Positions 1 to 11,902 of a stretch of DNA of 64,000 bases are shown one piece after another; positions within the stretch are counted from its first letter, which is position 1; the number at the start of each line of letters is the position of its first letter. Both the position numbers and the translations under genes were made by a program. The notes below the pieces were generated by a model. The model was not told where the DNA came from. It made no database searches and saw nothing but the letters and a program-made list of their open reading frames with translations. Source of the stretch: Angiostrongylus vasorum (taxonomy: Eukaryota > Nematoda > Chromadorea > Rhabditida > Metastrongylidae); NCBI GenBank assembly GCA_018806985.1, contig JADANN010000415.1:434001-498000 (forward strand), written 5' to 3'.

Positions 1-305
1 TTGCCGTGAAAAATTCTGATGGGCAGTAAATAAAAAGTTGACATACTTGTTTATATTTTCATTTCTGACTTTATTTTTTTCAAACCACAACTTTAGTTAA
101 TTCATCATAGTCCATCATCTTCAGCGAAAAGGTTTCATTTCAAAAAGTTGAAGAAGGCGGCTTCGAAGTTGCAGTCGTAGAACTCCTGACTGTTCAGTTG
201 ATGTTTTAGAATCGAGAACAGGGCACTGTGTCTGTGCTGTGTCTCTGGGTGATGAACATTTGTCCAGCACAACCTTCACACTTGCCGTCGGATAAAGTTT
301 GCTGC

Positions 306-940
306 GTCAGACTGATTATTGTCGTGAAAAAGCTTCAATGATTTTGGTCCCTTTCTCTTCACTGCAACTACGAGCTAGCGAAACGTCGTATGTAGCGAAA
401 AAAACACTAGCGACCGCTAATGACCATCTAGTTTTGTTCTAGCAACTGCCCGAAGACCATGCTTTCTGAGTCCTTTCAAAAACGAGACCGATTATTATCG
501 TGCAAAAGCTTCAGTGATTTTGTCCTTTTCTCTTCACTACAACTACGAGAGGGGCGTGTGGCGCAATGGTCGGAGGCGACCTGCAACACACACGTAGAAT
601 TGATACCCACGCCGATAGCCCACTAAGCCTTCCATTCCTCCGGGCTCGGCAAATTGATACCAGACTTGTCTGAAAGGATAGCAGCACTGGGTCGATACAT
701 CGGTAGACTACCGCGAGTCATTGTAAAGGCCAGATATGCATTTAATCACCTCCAAACGATGCTTAATGAAGTCGAGTGCGTGGTGCATCCCTCAGGGATT
801 GACCAACGCAGCGAGCTTTATCCTTATTTTTTTGCAACTACGAGGTGGCCAAACGCTCTGTGTTGAACGCTAGCGACCGCTAATGACGATATAATTTTGT
901 CCTAGCAACTGCCAGCGGACCATGTTTTTCTCAGCCCCAT
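306..940 (+). repeat. tandem duplication, second unit interrupted by SINE-1
   Basis: Unit 1 (about 306-475) and unit 2 (about 484-549 plus 835-940) share ATTATTGTCGTG..., CTTTCTCTTCACT.CAACTACGAG, ACTAGCGACCGCTAATGACC and TTTTGTTCTAGCAACTGCC with small differences. Unit 1 preserves the unoccupied SINE target. Confidence 0.8.
550..834 (+). mobile_element. SINE-1 copy with 10-bp target-site duplication
   Basis: The tRNA-like head has the A-box-like TGGCGCAATGGTCGG; the central core (GGCAAATTGATACCAGACTT) and a 3' end in AGCTTTATCC plus a T-run follow. Flanked by CAACTACGAG at 540-549 and 835-844. The same site without insertion is at 365-374. Confidence 0.92.
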
Positions 941-2263
941 CAAACGGGCAGCATGAGTTCAAAGAGAACAGTTGTGGAAAATTCGATCCAGGTCGCTTAC
1001 AACGCCAGAAATATATTGCTAAATTAGTGGGAATTTGTCAATTTCCACAAGCCAATCGGGGATGGTAAGAGTACGGCGCATTCTTTAAGACCTTACTTCG
1101 CGGCCTACCATCCACTTGTTGTGCCGGTTGTCAGGAATATAAGCGGTGCTAGTTTTGAGCTCGCTTCGCAGAATGTTAATGTCTATAGTGGCCAATGGTC
1201 TGGATCTAGGCAAGCCTTCGCAGCTTTTTGAAACGTTTGAACCGGAATCGCACTGCCCGTTTGCTGGTGTTACCTGGCCAAAACAAGGCGCTGGTATTCT
1301 CGGCAGTCGTGGGCACTTCGGTGTGAAGCAGGTTTTCCTAAAGTGTGACGTCTCATGGTTGCCGATGGTCGATTTTAGTTATTTTTTTAAAGCGATGCAC
1401 CTATGTACTTTCATTCCATTGCTATAGAATGTTGCAGAACAAGCTTTAGCGGGTCACAAACCAGTTTCAGGGATCAAGAAACTAATTTCGAGTTGAAATC
1501 GACCTAGTCATATGATTCAGAATAACATTAAAGGCGCCAATCAAGTGCTTCTAATATGACTGCAACGTCTTCCAATCCCGGAATTCGTCTAAAAAATTAG
1601 TCTAAGACCTGGATTTCTTATTGCTAAACGATCAGTGGCTTATTATAAAGGTTTTCGTTTAATGGTTCCACCATATATCAAACACACCTTACAAGACGTA
1701 GGTGGAGCGAATTGAACAGTGCTATGGAAAGTTTGCTGAGCTATTAGTTGCCCATAACCCGTAGCGCAACAGCTAGCGTCGACCTTGTGGTAGGTGGATC
1801 TCGGTTTTTGATGGCCAGCGAACTCACCGCCTTCACGCGATCGTCTTTGCAAGGCATCGGTTTGTTAGTCGCCCTCATTTATTGGAGCCGAAACCTCAGG
1901 ATAATATTTTCCTTTCCAGTCAATTTTCTTAGCCTTTAAGCTCTTGCTCATTCTTTTTTAAAGAGTCCGTCTTCTTTCCAAACTTTTTAGTTGCTGTTTT
2001 CTATTCGCCAATGCCTATGTTGTTTGTTAACAAATGTGAAATCACAGAGCAGAGAATACGATTTCTTCATTTTACTTTCATCTTTCTCTTTCGCTTCTCC
2101 TCATTCAGTTTCTTCTTCTTTTCCTAAGACTGCTTCTAGTTTTGTTTTATTATTGGTTCTATTTTTCTTGCGGTGTTTTTTGCAAGTTTTCAAGTTCTTT
2201 GCAAGATTTTAAAGGGCTCTTCAGATTTTTTCGCGGAAAGGAGAAAACGTTCTTAAATGTTGC
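845..2263. other. no gene recognised
   Basis: AT-rich with T-rich stretches after 1900. Short ORFs here (1146-1427, 1991-2212) show no conserved motif or splice context. Nothing further seen. Confidence 0.5.
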
Positions 2264-2272
2264 GGGTTGATT

Positions 2273-2552
2273 GAAAGGGCGCGTGTGGCGCAGTGGTCGG
2301 AGGCGCCCTATGATGCACACCTGGGATCGGTTCCCGCCCCCCGTGGCTCACAAAGCCTTCCATCTTTCCGGGTTCTGCAAATTGGTACCAGACTTGTCTG
2401 GAAGGATAGCAGCACTGGTTCGATACATCGGTAGGCCACCGCAAAATATTGAAAAGGGTAGATATGCATTCAATCACCTCCAAATGATGCTTGGTGGAGT
2501 CGATTGCATCGCACATCACTCAAGAATTGATCAACGCCGAGGGCTTTTTTAT
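2273..2552 (+). mobile_element. SINE-1 copy with 9-bp target-site duplication
   Basis: GGCGCGTGTGGCGCAGTGG head, ATTGGTACCAGACTTGTCTG core, and a T-rich end. Flanked by GGGTTGATT at 2264-2272 and 2553-2561. Confidence 0.92.
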
Positions 2553-3244
2553 GGGTTGATTAAGTTGCTATAAAATTTTTTAAGGGCACTTAAGTTTTTA
2601 AGGGCGGATTAATTTTTGTATTTCGTTTGAACGAAATTCATAGGTTATGGATCATGTCGTGAAAGTTTTATATGTAGGGATCCGAATAAACTATAGACAA
2701 AGAAAGTCTGCGGGTTAACAGAGAGTCATAGTCACTTAAGAAAGATAAATGTTCTCTTTTCCTCTCTTTTCCTACTTTTTAACGTTTCCCACTTTCCTAT
2801 CTTCTTAGCTGCCTTCCCTTTTTACGATTTCATGAGAAATCAATGAAGGATTGCTGTAGAGGTTTGGAATGTGCAGTTTAAATTTTGCGTAGCTGGACAG
2901 TTTGGTAGGTGATGGTTGAGGGCAAGGAAGAAATTCATTTGTACTTGAAAGACAGGCGATATCGAGGACTTTGTTTCGAGAAGTATCTTGTTGATAGAAG
3001 TTTTTTGTGGAAGCTTATTCGCCTCTCAGTTGAGCTTCAAATCTGGTCTCTCCCCACCCTTCGTGAAAACAAACTTCGCGATGAAAACATCGTTCGTTCA
3101 TTACAGGATGGTAGTTTTTCCGTCATTCTCCGCTCTAATTACTGGTTAAGACGCAATTTTCACGGTCATATTGATTCCTATATATTTTTTAATTAAAAGC
3201 ATCCTGTCCATATGTTTTTTTGATTAACCGGTTTTTATTTTCAA

Positions 3245-3380
3245 ATATAGGGCAGACTTTGGCTAGGCTGTCCTCGGGATTAAAGGGAACCACAATGGCT
3301 GAACGAGCAAAACTCCGAATGGAGATTTTGCTGGGCCCCGCACAGCTAGTGAGGACGGGCCATCCAAGTATCCAAGTGTT
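3245..3380 (+). repeat. SINE-3 family, 3' fragment
   Basis: GGGCAGACTTTGGCTAGGCT ... GGGAACCACAATGGCTGAAC ... GTGAGGACGGGCCATCCAAG. Confidence 0.75.
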
Positions 3381-3937
3381 TTCAGATATTATCGGAACTA
3401 TCTATGTTCCTCTTAGTCTCCTTGTCAAGATTTTATGCGCCAGTGTATAAAACATGGTCAAATAGTTCTAAATATTATCATTTAGTATCTTCATAATATC
3501 ACCGTAATGTGGGTAAACAATCTCTTCCAAAAATATTTTACTTTCTGCATTCAGTCTCTTATAAGATCACTCCACGTACTGCAGAAACCAATTCACGCAA
3601 AGCACAAGTAGATTCGCTGTTTAACTATGAATGCAATGTTTGAACTTTTATTTGGGTACGCCCGAGGCTTGACGATCCCTCGTTTTCCTTCCTCACTCAT
3701 GAAATGTACGGAGGCTGAGTATAGTTCTTCTTGGACCCCTCAGATAGCCGCATCATAATAGACAGTGTCGGCTACTGTGGATCCTTGGGAAGCTCGCTGC
3801 TTTGCAACTATTCTTCTCCAGAATGAAATCTTGCGCACTGACACGACCGATGGAATGACGATGAACTAAGCTACCAAGTGTACTATCATGGACAGAGTCT
3901 TTTGTTCCGTGACGCTCTGTTGGTGTCGCTTTTGTTT

Positions 3938-4130
3938 TTTAAATGCTGACGTTTTCCACATGAACTTGTTAACCGTAATATAGCTGAGATGTTTGCAAAG
4001 CTCCGGACAGCTGGTGTCTGCGGTGGGGAACGAACGGCCTTTTGCTCTTTCCGAGGGCTAACACGCTCTCCACCACACCATGCGAATCCTTCGTTTCGTC
4101 TATTTCTCATCATTAACTCACTCTATCATA
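3938..4130 (-). mobile_element. SINE-2 copy
   Basis: tRNA-like module (minus strand GGTGTGGTGGAGAGCGTG ... GTTCGTTCCCCACCGCAGAC) plus part of the tail. Flanking head degraded. Confidence 0.75.
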
Positions 4131-4311
4131 AGCTTTTTAGTTGATTTATTTATAAGCTTATAAATAGTTTTTGCAAGACTTTACCAGTGCTAACGTACTG
4201 GTACTATCGCCTATGGAATCTATGAAGACTTAAATCGCGTGGTCATAGTAAAAAAAAATTTGTGTTTTCTTCGTATTGTTTTCTTTTATTTTATTTTATA
4301 CGGCCTACCTT

Positions 4312-4668
4312 TACGTCTGCTGTGTGGAGCCCAGCATTTCCCACATTTGATTCGTTTCCTTGCATCAGTTAATCACGAAGGTGTTCGAACTTTTACGTGT
4401 GGCTTCGGCTGCAGGTTGAAGACTTTCGTTTAATTTTGAAGGTTCTAGAATGCTTGTTTGAAGTGGATTTTTACTGGAGTCCTGAGATAGCCGAGCTAGA
4501 GCTTTGCCGCATGAATTGCAGAGAGTGAGCATTTCTCAGAGATGTCCGGTACCAATTTCCCGAACCCGAAGGGATGACAAGCCTGATGAGCCTGGGTAGG
4601 ATCGAACCAGTGCCATGCTCGTGGTGATCAGCACCACTACCATTGTGCCATCTGCCTCGTCATATTGT
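4312..4668 (-). mobile_element. SINE-4 copy
   Basis: Minus-strand tRNA-like head (GAGGCAGATGGCACAATGGT ... CACTGGTTCGATCC), core, and 3' region ACGTAAAAGTTCGAAC ... GAAATGCTGGGCTCCACAC. Confidence 0.82.
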
Positions 4669-7229
4669 ATACTCTTTAAATATATCTGCAATTATTTCTG
4701 CTCCACCTTGAATCTTGTGCAATGCAAGCCTCTTAATGCGGAATAAAAAAGAGACCAAATTGAGAATTTTTCTTCTCACGACTTCAACCTTGAATATAAA
4801 ACATCACAAACACCGTGTAAGGTTAACAGTGCATTTTCCGTGAAAGCTTTAGCGATTCCTTCGTATTTTATGGCATAACGCCAATGTTTTATGATAGAGA
4901 TGAAATCGTTAAAAAAGACAAGAGTCGGGGGTCGAGGACGTGTTGTTGTTGTCGACGACGACTATTGGAGAAGTTAATTGGAGCAAATCTATGCAAAGTG
5001 CTTCGCGGAAAGGTGAGCAAGAAACAGACATAGGAAAAGCAACTGGTTCGCAACACCTCATTGAAATCAAATAGTTAAAGTGGAAACTTGAGGAGTGAAC
5101 AAAAAACAAAAATTGCTTTGTGTATGAAGTTATTATCCTCCATGCAACGTTCGACAAGGTGGGGATACCAATAGGCTTCTTGGAACCGCAAGCATCGGCA
5201 GTAAATCATAATGTTTTTCCATGGTTACTAATCAAACTTACAAGCATACGTGCTAATCCACTAATCCATTTTACTATCTCAACACTGACGAGACCATTTC
5301 AAAAAAGTAGGATATATCAGGAAATCGACTAAACCTAACGAGATCTATAACAACCGGCGAGCATACCCGACCACAGATGGCAAAATGGACATTACGGTAA
5401 TTAGAAAAATTAAGATATCTTCCTTGTTTCTTCTTTTCATCACCTATCGACAGACCTGTCAAGCGACTACTATTTTCTCAAACATTTTCTTTTCTAGGAA
5501 ACTCATCGACACCCTACTTGTTTCTAATTTTTAGTTTCTTCAGTAGTTATTACACATCGCGGCGGTAAAAGGAGATCTGAGAAAGTGGGATTGACAACTT
5601 CCGTTAATAACCACCAATGACTTGATGGCTCGAACTAACACCAGTAACGTCTCCATTCGTGCCTGTGCGACGGAAAATTGCTCTGCCAGTTTTTTTCCGG
5701 TCGAGGCCTATTTTCATTGAGCAGAGAGTGTCCACAGAATATGCGTGGGTACTGTCGTTCGAAATAACTACACTTGAAGTATGTGCGTGCTAGCTTTTAC
5801 ACCTTTTTAGAAAGGCTGACACCTTTTCTTATTGACCAACTATCCATTAACCTTGCATTTCACCTTTTCTTACACATCGTCCACCAATCGTCAGGGCACT
5901 AATCGCAGAATTCACTGCCATCATATGAATCGTCGTCTTCCCAGAAGATTCTATTTGCAAGACAGCAAGCATCCTTCCAATCCACAAATGCAAATATCTG
6001 TGGTGACGACCCAGAATGTCATAGCTCGGCTATCTTGGGATCCTAGGGAAAATAATGCTGGACCAGTATTCAAAGCATTAATGAAAGAAGATAGCAAAGT
6101 TTCAATTTGCGGTCGAAGCCACATATGGACTCTGCTGTCTCTGTGGATGACAGCTGGAAAACAAAAACGCTAATAAAAGCAATGCTGAGAACAGCGCGAT
6201 ATGTGAAGGTGGGCCATCTAGGTAAATAAATAGGTTAGTAATAACTTTTGCATCGATAAACAATTGTTTACTTTTTTGGAAAACCAAGAGGTTACTTAAA
6301 ATATCTTTTCAACTTCCACTGACTTTCAACGAATCTTGTATTCTTCATGTTGAAGGGCTATATTGGCACGCAATTTGCTGAACTAAGCACTTCTCCTATC
6401 TCACAGTAAGACTTTCAGTTTTGGCTTCGATCGGAAATAAGCATTTTCAACATGGAGATTGTCTAGTCTCTAATAATGTTTGCAGTTTTTTCTCCGTTTT
6501 CATGACAGCACTGAATTATCATTTTCATTACCGTGGGGAAGATAGGTATTGATCACCGATTGATCGATTAATATTCATATGAGTTAAAAGTATATGAGCA
6601 TCGAATTAACCATTCGATTCGTGATTGTCGGAGTTCGAACACTAATCATTTTACAGCTTCAATTTTTTCTTCTGCCAGGTCAATTGATATCGATGTGGCT
6701 ACGGTTCTTGTTATTGGGTGCTACTGTATCTGTTCTCTCAGCTAAAAATCGTCTCCTGGAGAACTATGCGAACAAGTTGAACAGCATCAATGGTCGGCAT
6801 GAATGGAGGCGAATACCGGAGAAACATCGATTGAAAAGGTTCATTTTTGTTTCTGATATACTTTGAGCTTGATCACAAATGAATTAATTTAGAAAACCGT
6901 AAGATTTCTTCTTCAAAACCGACTTTCATTTTTTCCTTAGCACAATTAATCAATATTTTACTGGATTGACAGGCTTACATAAGGTTGTTATCGACAACTC
7001 TTTATTGTTGCTAACTCTTCGGCGCATTCACCTTCCTCAGAACGCTGTGCTCCATAAGATCCTTTTCGAGTTCGTGCGACTACACAGGCTCAAAGTATCA
7101 CAAGAGAGAGTAACTACTGTGGACATTCGATTCAAATCGTAACGATTTTGAAGATGAGCGAGAAGGTGCTGCAGCAATCAAAATGCAGAGTTGTTGATAA
7201 TAACTTCGTATAAGCCCATCATCACAACG
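4669..7229. other. no confirmed gene
   Basis: Apart from the exon candidate at 6741-6838 I see no repeats of the four families and no recognised protein. The 113-codon ORF at 5832-6173 lacks recognisable motifs. Confidence 0.45.
6741..6838 (+). CDS. candidate internal exon, unknown family
   Basis: A pyrimidine-rich TGTTCTCTCAG acceptor, then KNRLLENYANKLNSINGRHE and WRRIPEKHRLKR, then donor AAAAG|GTTCAT. A longer version starting at an upstream acceptor is also open. Basic and helix-prone; not recognised. Confidence 0.28.
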
Positions 7230-7525
7230 AAATATAGATTTTCCGAGATATTTGGGAAACTCCGGACGAAGGTATCTGCGGTGGGGAATGAACGCGCTAT
7301 GCGATCGATGGAACTAGCTGAGAGAAGGCGAATCGTAGGACCCGCATGGTGTGTTGGTGAACACGTCAGCCCTCGGAAAGGGTAATAGCGCGTTCGTTCA
7401 ATCCCGCAGGCATCTGTGGTTCGGAGTTTTGCAAAAATCTCAGCATCATTGTGGTTGTATCACACGTAATACCCTACCCATGAGAAACTGTAATAGGCAG
7501 TAAATAAAAAAGTTAACGTTGTACG
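7230..7525. mobile_element. head-to-head SINE-2 pair
   Basis: A truncated minus-strand copy (7230-7302, ending GAACGCGCTAT) abuts a plus-strand copy (7303-7525) that starts CGATCGATGGAACTAGCTGA and ends with the GTAATAGGCAGTAAATAAAA tail. Confidence 0.85.
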
Positions 7526-9179
7526 TTTTCTGTTTTTTTCTTCTGTTCTTTGTTTACCGGGTTTTTTTCTCAGCTCATAGTAAATTTTAGTAATTGAGAT
7601 GAAAGCCGTTAAAATCTACTGATCTTTGCCAACCATGTACAAATCCTTCGGTTCGACCAAAGTGGATGTTTGACTTTATGGATCCCACAGAACCTATTCA
7701 TTTATTTTGTTTTCGAGACTCGCTTTTTCGAATACCGCACGAGTGAATAGTCGGGATCTCGTACAACCGGACAGAGTGGTGTCACTCAATGTGTCTTGAC
7801 ATTTACGGCCATCGCGCTTGCTTTAGTAATTCCAAAATATAAATTTCGCTTTGAACTCATGAATATGGAACTTAAACGGATCTAAAATCTAAGGAATATG
7901 TCAGAGAAATCATTCACGTAGTTAAAACGATACAGCAAGGTGTTTTCTATAAAACTCTCTGTTCTCAATTCATTAACTCCTCCATGGTCAAAAAATCCCC
8001 ACCGTCGGACACTATGGGTTTACAACAGAAAACCCTTGAGATATGTTTGGGCTATAAGCTAGGGCGATGATTTATCTCGTGTTTGTGCCGTTTCGAAATG
8101 TTGTGTGGAAGAAATTGCATGCATGCTCTGGAAGCACTCCGAAGATGTTGTGTCCACATCCACTTCACTTATCCTTAGCATACCTACATTTCTTTTCTTA
8201 TCACTTTTCAGTTTGAGAGTCTTCATTGAGTAGTGGGAAATGAAAGAGTACGAAATCGATGAAGGCAAGATAAAATGAGTGAATATAGAAAAAAGAGAAC
8301 GGCAGTTCTTCATTGTTCGCGACTCACTTATGTGATTATCGCAGCGATTATGGTGGTGGTTAGCGGAGGAGCTGATGTCTGGTTCCTATCGAAGTATGAA
8401 ACTAGTTCGCTCATTATCGCTCATTGTCGCCTCAATGACTCTCCGCGTCCTAGTCATTTGAGATCGGTCAGATCATAGGAAGAAGAATGACTCTGAGAAA
8501 AAATTCGAGTATCACAGCAATTTCCCGCGGAACCGAAATATTTTCGTATTGGGATGAATCACGAGAGAATTCCCAGGATCGACCTTCTATTAACCTCGGC
8601 ATTGGATTCTAAAGGCATCGTTTTTGTTTCTCAGCAAACGCGATATACAGCTATCTCGGCTTCAGAAAACCACGAACGAATTATTTGCGCTTCTAATAGA
8701 AATAGGGTTGATAATGCACTAAGAAAATTTAGAAAATCTAGGGTCACCGTACTTGGGGGGAGGGGGGGAGGGAGGGGGTAGCAGAGGTGAGGAGGGTGAC
8801 CATAGCTGAGAGCGCGCACCCACTATTAGAATCTGGTCCTAGTTTTCACCACCACAACCCATTTCTATTGCAAACGCGCGTAGTATCGCATGCAGTTTGT
8901 ATAAACTTCAAGATAGACTCCGCTATCAGGCCAAAAAAACCATCGAATAGAAATGAAAATAAAGAAATGGAGAGACTACCACCATCTTCTCTTCCTAGAG
9001 CGTTCTTTAGATCTCACGACCCTAACGTGGAAGTCAATTCGAAATCGCGCATGTTTTCGGACGGTGTTCTCAAAAACCCTAAACCACTACCGCGGTAGAA
9101 AATTTATCTCTAACCTTACAGCCTCACAAAAAATGTGGTATGCAAAATTTTTTTTCCTATTTTTTATTTTTTAATACGA
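7526..9179. other. no gene recognised
   Basis: Unique-looking AT-rich DNA with the G-run at 8755-8779. ORFs overlap on both strands without supporting features. Confidence 0.45.
8755..8779. repeat. poly-G-rich tract
   Basis: G6, G7, G3 and G5 runs separated by single A residues. It could form a quadruplex on the plus strand. Confidence 0.8.
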
Positions 9180-9508
9180 TCCTTTTCCACATCTACTGTG
9201 CGAATCCCAGCACTTCTCACATACGATTCGTTTCCTCGCATCCATCGTCCACGAAGATCTTCCAACTTTTACGTGTGGCTTCGGTTGTTGCTTGAGTATT
9301 TTCATTCCACCTTGAATGCCATAGAATGCTGGTCGAGCAATTCTCCCTGGAGTCCCCAAAATAGCCGGGCTGGAGCTCTCCCACTTGGATTGCAGAGAGT
9401 GATTTTCTTCTTCCCAGACAAGTCCGGTACCAATTTTCCGACCCGTAGGGATCTTAGAGGCTTCGCTGCGTTGGGCGGAATCGAACTAGCACCGTGCTCG
9501 TGATGACA
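9180..9508 (-). mobile_element. SINE-4 copy, head truncated
   Basis: ATCTACTGTGCGAATCCCAG ... CGTGTGGCTTCGGTTGTTGC ... GGAATCGAACTAGCACCGTG on the plus strand. The start of the tRNA-like head is missing. Confidence 0.82.
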
Positions 9509-9549
9509 GGGGAAAAGTCTCTTGTTTAAAGTTGCGAAGATCTCAAATC

Positions 9550-9705
9550 ACCAAATTATCCAGTGATTTAGAAACTACCAACAATGCGTCGTTTTCTTGT
9601 TCAGCAATCGCGAGGTTGTTAAACAGCATACATTTACTTCCATAGAAAAACTATACAATACAACAGTAGCTGACGTTTCGGCAGTATCGCCTTCTTCCTC
9701 CGTTC
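9550..9705 (-). repeat. PLE terminal repeat, inverted copy
   Basis: The reverse complement matches 22998-23110 and resembles 10597-10720: a (degenerate) GAAGAAGGCG...GCCGAAACGTC motif, then CAGCTACTGTTGTATTGTAT, a TATGGAAGTAAA segment, AACAACCTCGCGATTGCTGA and GAAAACGACG. Confidence 0.6.
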
Positions 9706-9744
9706 ATCCTCGTTCATTTCCTTTCTTCCCACCCTTCACACATA

Positions 9745-10480
9745 AAGAGAGCGCTTGTGAGAAACATGTTTCGAACAGCCACCTCTGTGTGCACAACCAG
9801 GGAACTAAAGGAAGAATCGCGCGACTTGGCTCGGCAAATAGCCATCTCCAATGGCTACGAAATAGTAACCCCACGAGATAAGTTTAGAAGGCAAGCGATA
9901 CAGTTGGCCAAAAGAAAGTCCCGTTTATGTTGCCCTTTATTAGCGATGAAGTAAGCGAGGTTATTAAATGATGCTTAAGAAGGGCAGGTCTAGAGGAATC
10001 GGTAGCGATAGTTGAAATACCACCGGCTACTCTACGTCGTCAGTTAATTCGTAACCGCCTGTATCACCGTCTATGTGAAACAACAAATTGCGTAATTTGC
10101 CCTTACGGCAGGGACGATGATTACATGAGTTCAGATACGATATACCTGATCACTTGTAGTAATTGCGGAGATGAATATATTGGCGAAATGGGCAGACCTT
10201 TGTGTATCCGTATAAAAGAACACATAGATGGCAAACGAAAATCAAGACAAAGTACGCCACTAGGGGACGCATAGGATACAAAAAGCACAGCGGGGACGAT
10301 TTTAATATAAAAGTCAATATCCTCGCAGAAGGTGCCCAAAGACCAACGCGCAAACTTCTTGAGGGCATTTGGATAAATGCGATGACCATAGCATGAATAG
10401 CAAGGCGGAATGTCCAGACATCACACGTGATCCAGCTCAATACCTTCGAATCGACTTTTGATGTGGGGTGGTGCATTCAT
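9745..10480 (+). pseudogene. Penelope-like retroelement relic, linker and GIY-YIG endonuclease region
   Basis: Frames joined by eye give RNMFRTATSVCTTRELKEES, IRNRLYHRLCETTNCVICP, then TIYLITCSNCGDEYIGEMGR, LCIRIKEHIDGKRKS and LLEGIWINA. The Y-L-(I/V)-x-C-xxC...YIGE-GR...RxxEH pattern is the GIY-YIG nuclease with its preceding CxxC linker, found at the C-terminus of Penelope-like elements. An in-frame TGA and at least two frameshifts make it non-functional, and the RT domain is absent. It is flanked by element-end repeats at 9550-9705 and 10597-10720. Confidence 0.75.
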
Positions 10481-10596
10481 CGACCATATGCGACTCTCAT
10501 CAGCTGTTCTTCCTCAGTGGACGCCACGTGAAACGGGGGTTTTTTCGAGAAGCTGTTGATAGTGTGGTTGCCATTTTGATTCCTACTTTTCTGTCT

Positions 10597-10720
10597 GTGC
10601 CCAAATGCCCGCTACTGTTGCGTTGTATGTGTTTTTTGTATGGACGTAAACTTACGCTGTATAACAACCTCGTGTTTGCAACGACTCATTCGTGAGAGAA
10701 TTAATCCATCTACAAAGACT
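10597..10720 (+). repeat. PLE terminal repeat, direct copy
   Basis: CTACTGTTGCGTTGTATGTG ... GTATGGACGTAAAC ... TAACAACCTCGTG. Homologous to 9550-9705 in the opposite orientation and to 23031-23110 in the same one. The hammerhead-like motif is not preserved here. Confidence 0.55.
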
Positions 10721-10959
10721 ACAAGATATGTATAGCTAGATGTAGATAGATGGTACTACACTGAAGAAGAATGTCAAGATTTGACGTAAAGAAAACAGCG
10801 AATAATTGATCAATGCCGAGGTCAAAAGAAACACGGTCCTGGGGTATGATTCAAAGCAATTAATACAATTCGAAAGAGCCGTTAAACAAAAAAACACAGT
10901 GTTATTACGTTTACGAGGGTTCCTGTAATGCAGTGATTAGTGGTGTCCTGCAATACTCA

Positions 10960-11205
10960 CAGGGTCGTTAGTTCCTAGGGCCTGGGGAAATCGAGCCCCA
11001 CTCTAATTTCCACGAGGTTTCCAAACGGATATCGGACTTGTCTGGAAAAGGGAGTCGTTTACTACATCGATAGAAACCGGGATTCATGGTAGGGGCCAAA
11101 TACGTATTCATTTACTTATGCTACCTATACGGTACTTTGAATTGCTTCGAATGCATCTTCGAAACAGAGTGATTGGTCAACGCCAAACATTTTATGCTTT
11201 AGGTT
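10960..11205 (+). mobile_element. SINE-1 copy, old and diverged
   Basis: Recognisable GGATATCGGACTTGTCTGGA core, TACATCGATAG, GGGGCCAAATACGTATTCA and GATTGGTCAACGCC. Head poorly preserved. Confidence 0.55.
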
Positions 11206-11439
11206 CTTGTTATGTTGGCATAAAAATAATGGAAGGAAAACTTAACCAAAAAATTACACCAACACATTGGCCGATTGTGGTAACGAAATAGAAAGGGATG
11301 TATACACATATTGAACTTCTCAATATGTGCTGAATGGGCGCAATAACACCTTGTTTGTTTTGTTTATTTCAGTTATACACATTTCGAGAAACGTGGTAGT
11401 ACTTGTTTTTACTTATATGGTCTTATAAACTGATTTTTT

Positions 11440-11700
11440 TTGAGCGGGTGCGAGGTTGGTATAGGTCTTCGTTGTCGTTATTGTTGTTGTCGTTGCTGTT
11501 AGTGTTGTTGTTCGATGGATGACGTTTTGGCGATTTCGCCTTACTCAGAGCTGTGCTGTTACGAGAGGGACTCCACGAGTCCATGACTCCGTATACAACT
11601 TCTCCTCAGAAGACCAGTTTATAGGATCATATAAATAAACATATTAACGTTTTATGCCGAGGTTCATAGAAAGTCGGTCTTTTGTAATACGAAGAGGCTA
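11440..11700 (-). repeat. PLE-type terminal repeat fragment with GTT-rich stretch
   Basis: Contains a (GTT/GTC)n-like stretch at 11465-11515, then GATGACGTTTTGGCGATTTC...CTTACTCAG (a mutated hammerhead-like motif), then the recurrent ATAGAAAGTCGGTC block near 11668-11682. Confidence 0.45.
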
Positions 11701-11769
11701 GTAGTTACTCCTGCAAATCCTAAGTGCGTGTAGTTTGAAATAAACAGAAAAGATGAATCGATTATTTAG

Positions 11770-11902
11770 ATATCGTTGCATTGAGGAATACGTGGATGAG
11801 CGAGGAAATGTCATTGAAGAAGGTGAAGAACACCTTACTACCATGAGCCCAATACGGACAGAAGTACGGAGAACATCGGGAAAATCCGGACGAGCTAATG
11901 AG
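11770..11902 (+). CDS. candidate internal exon, acidic protein of unknown family
   Basis: Bounded by TTATTTAG acceptor and GAG|GTAGGA donor. Encodes YRCIEEYVDERGNVIEEGEE, then HLTTMSPIRTEVRRTSGK and SGRANE. It is hydrophilic, acidic then basic, and its composition looks protein-like rather than repeat-derived. Family not recognised. It may belong with the candidates at 6741-6838 and 14616-14714. Confidence 0.35.

Noticed and set aside
2271..2573. 100-codon ORF with METHTWDRFPPPVAH-like start region
   Set aside because: Entirely inside SINE-1. The same frame and its reverse (2253-2519) recur as shadows in every SINE-1 copy.
8631..8819. Proline-rich ORF on the minus strand
   Set aside because: Produced by the poly-G tract at 8755-8779.
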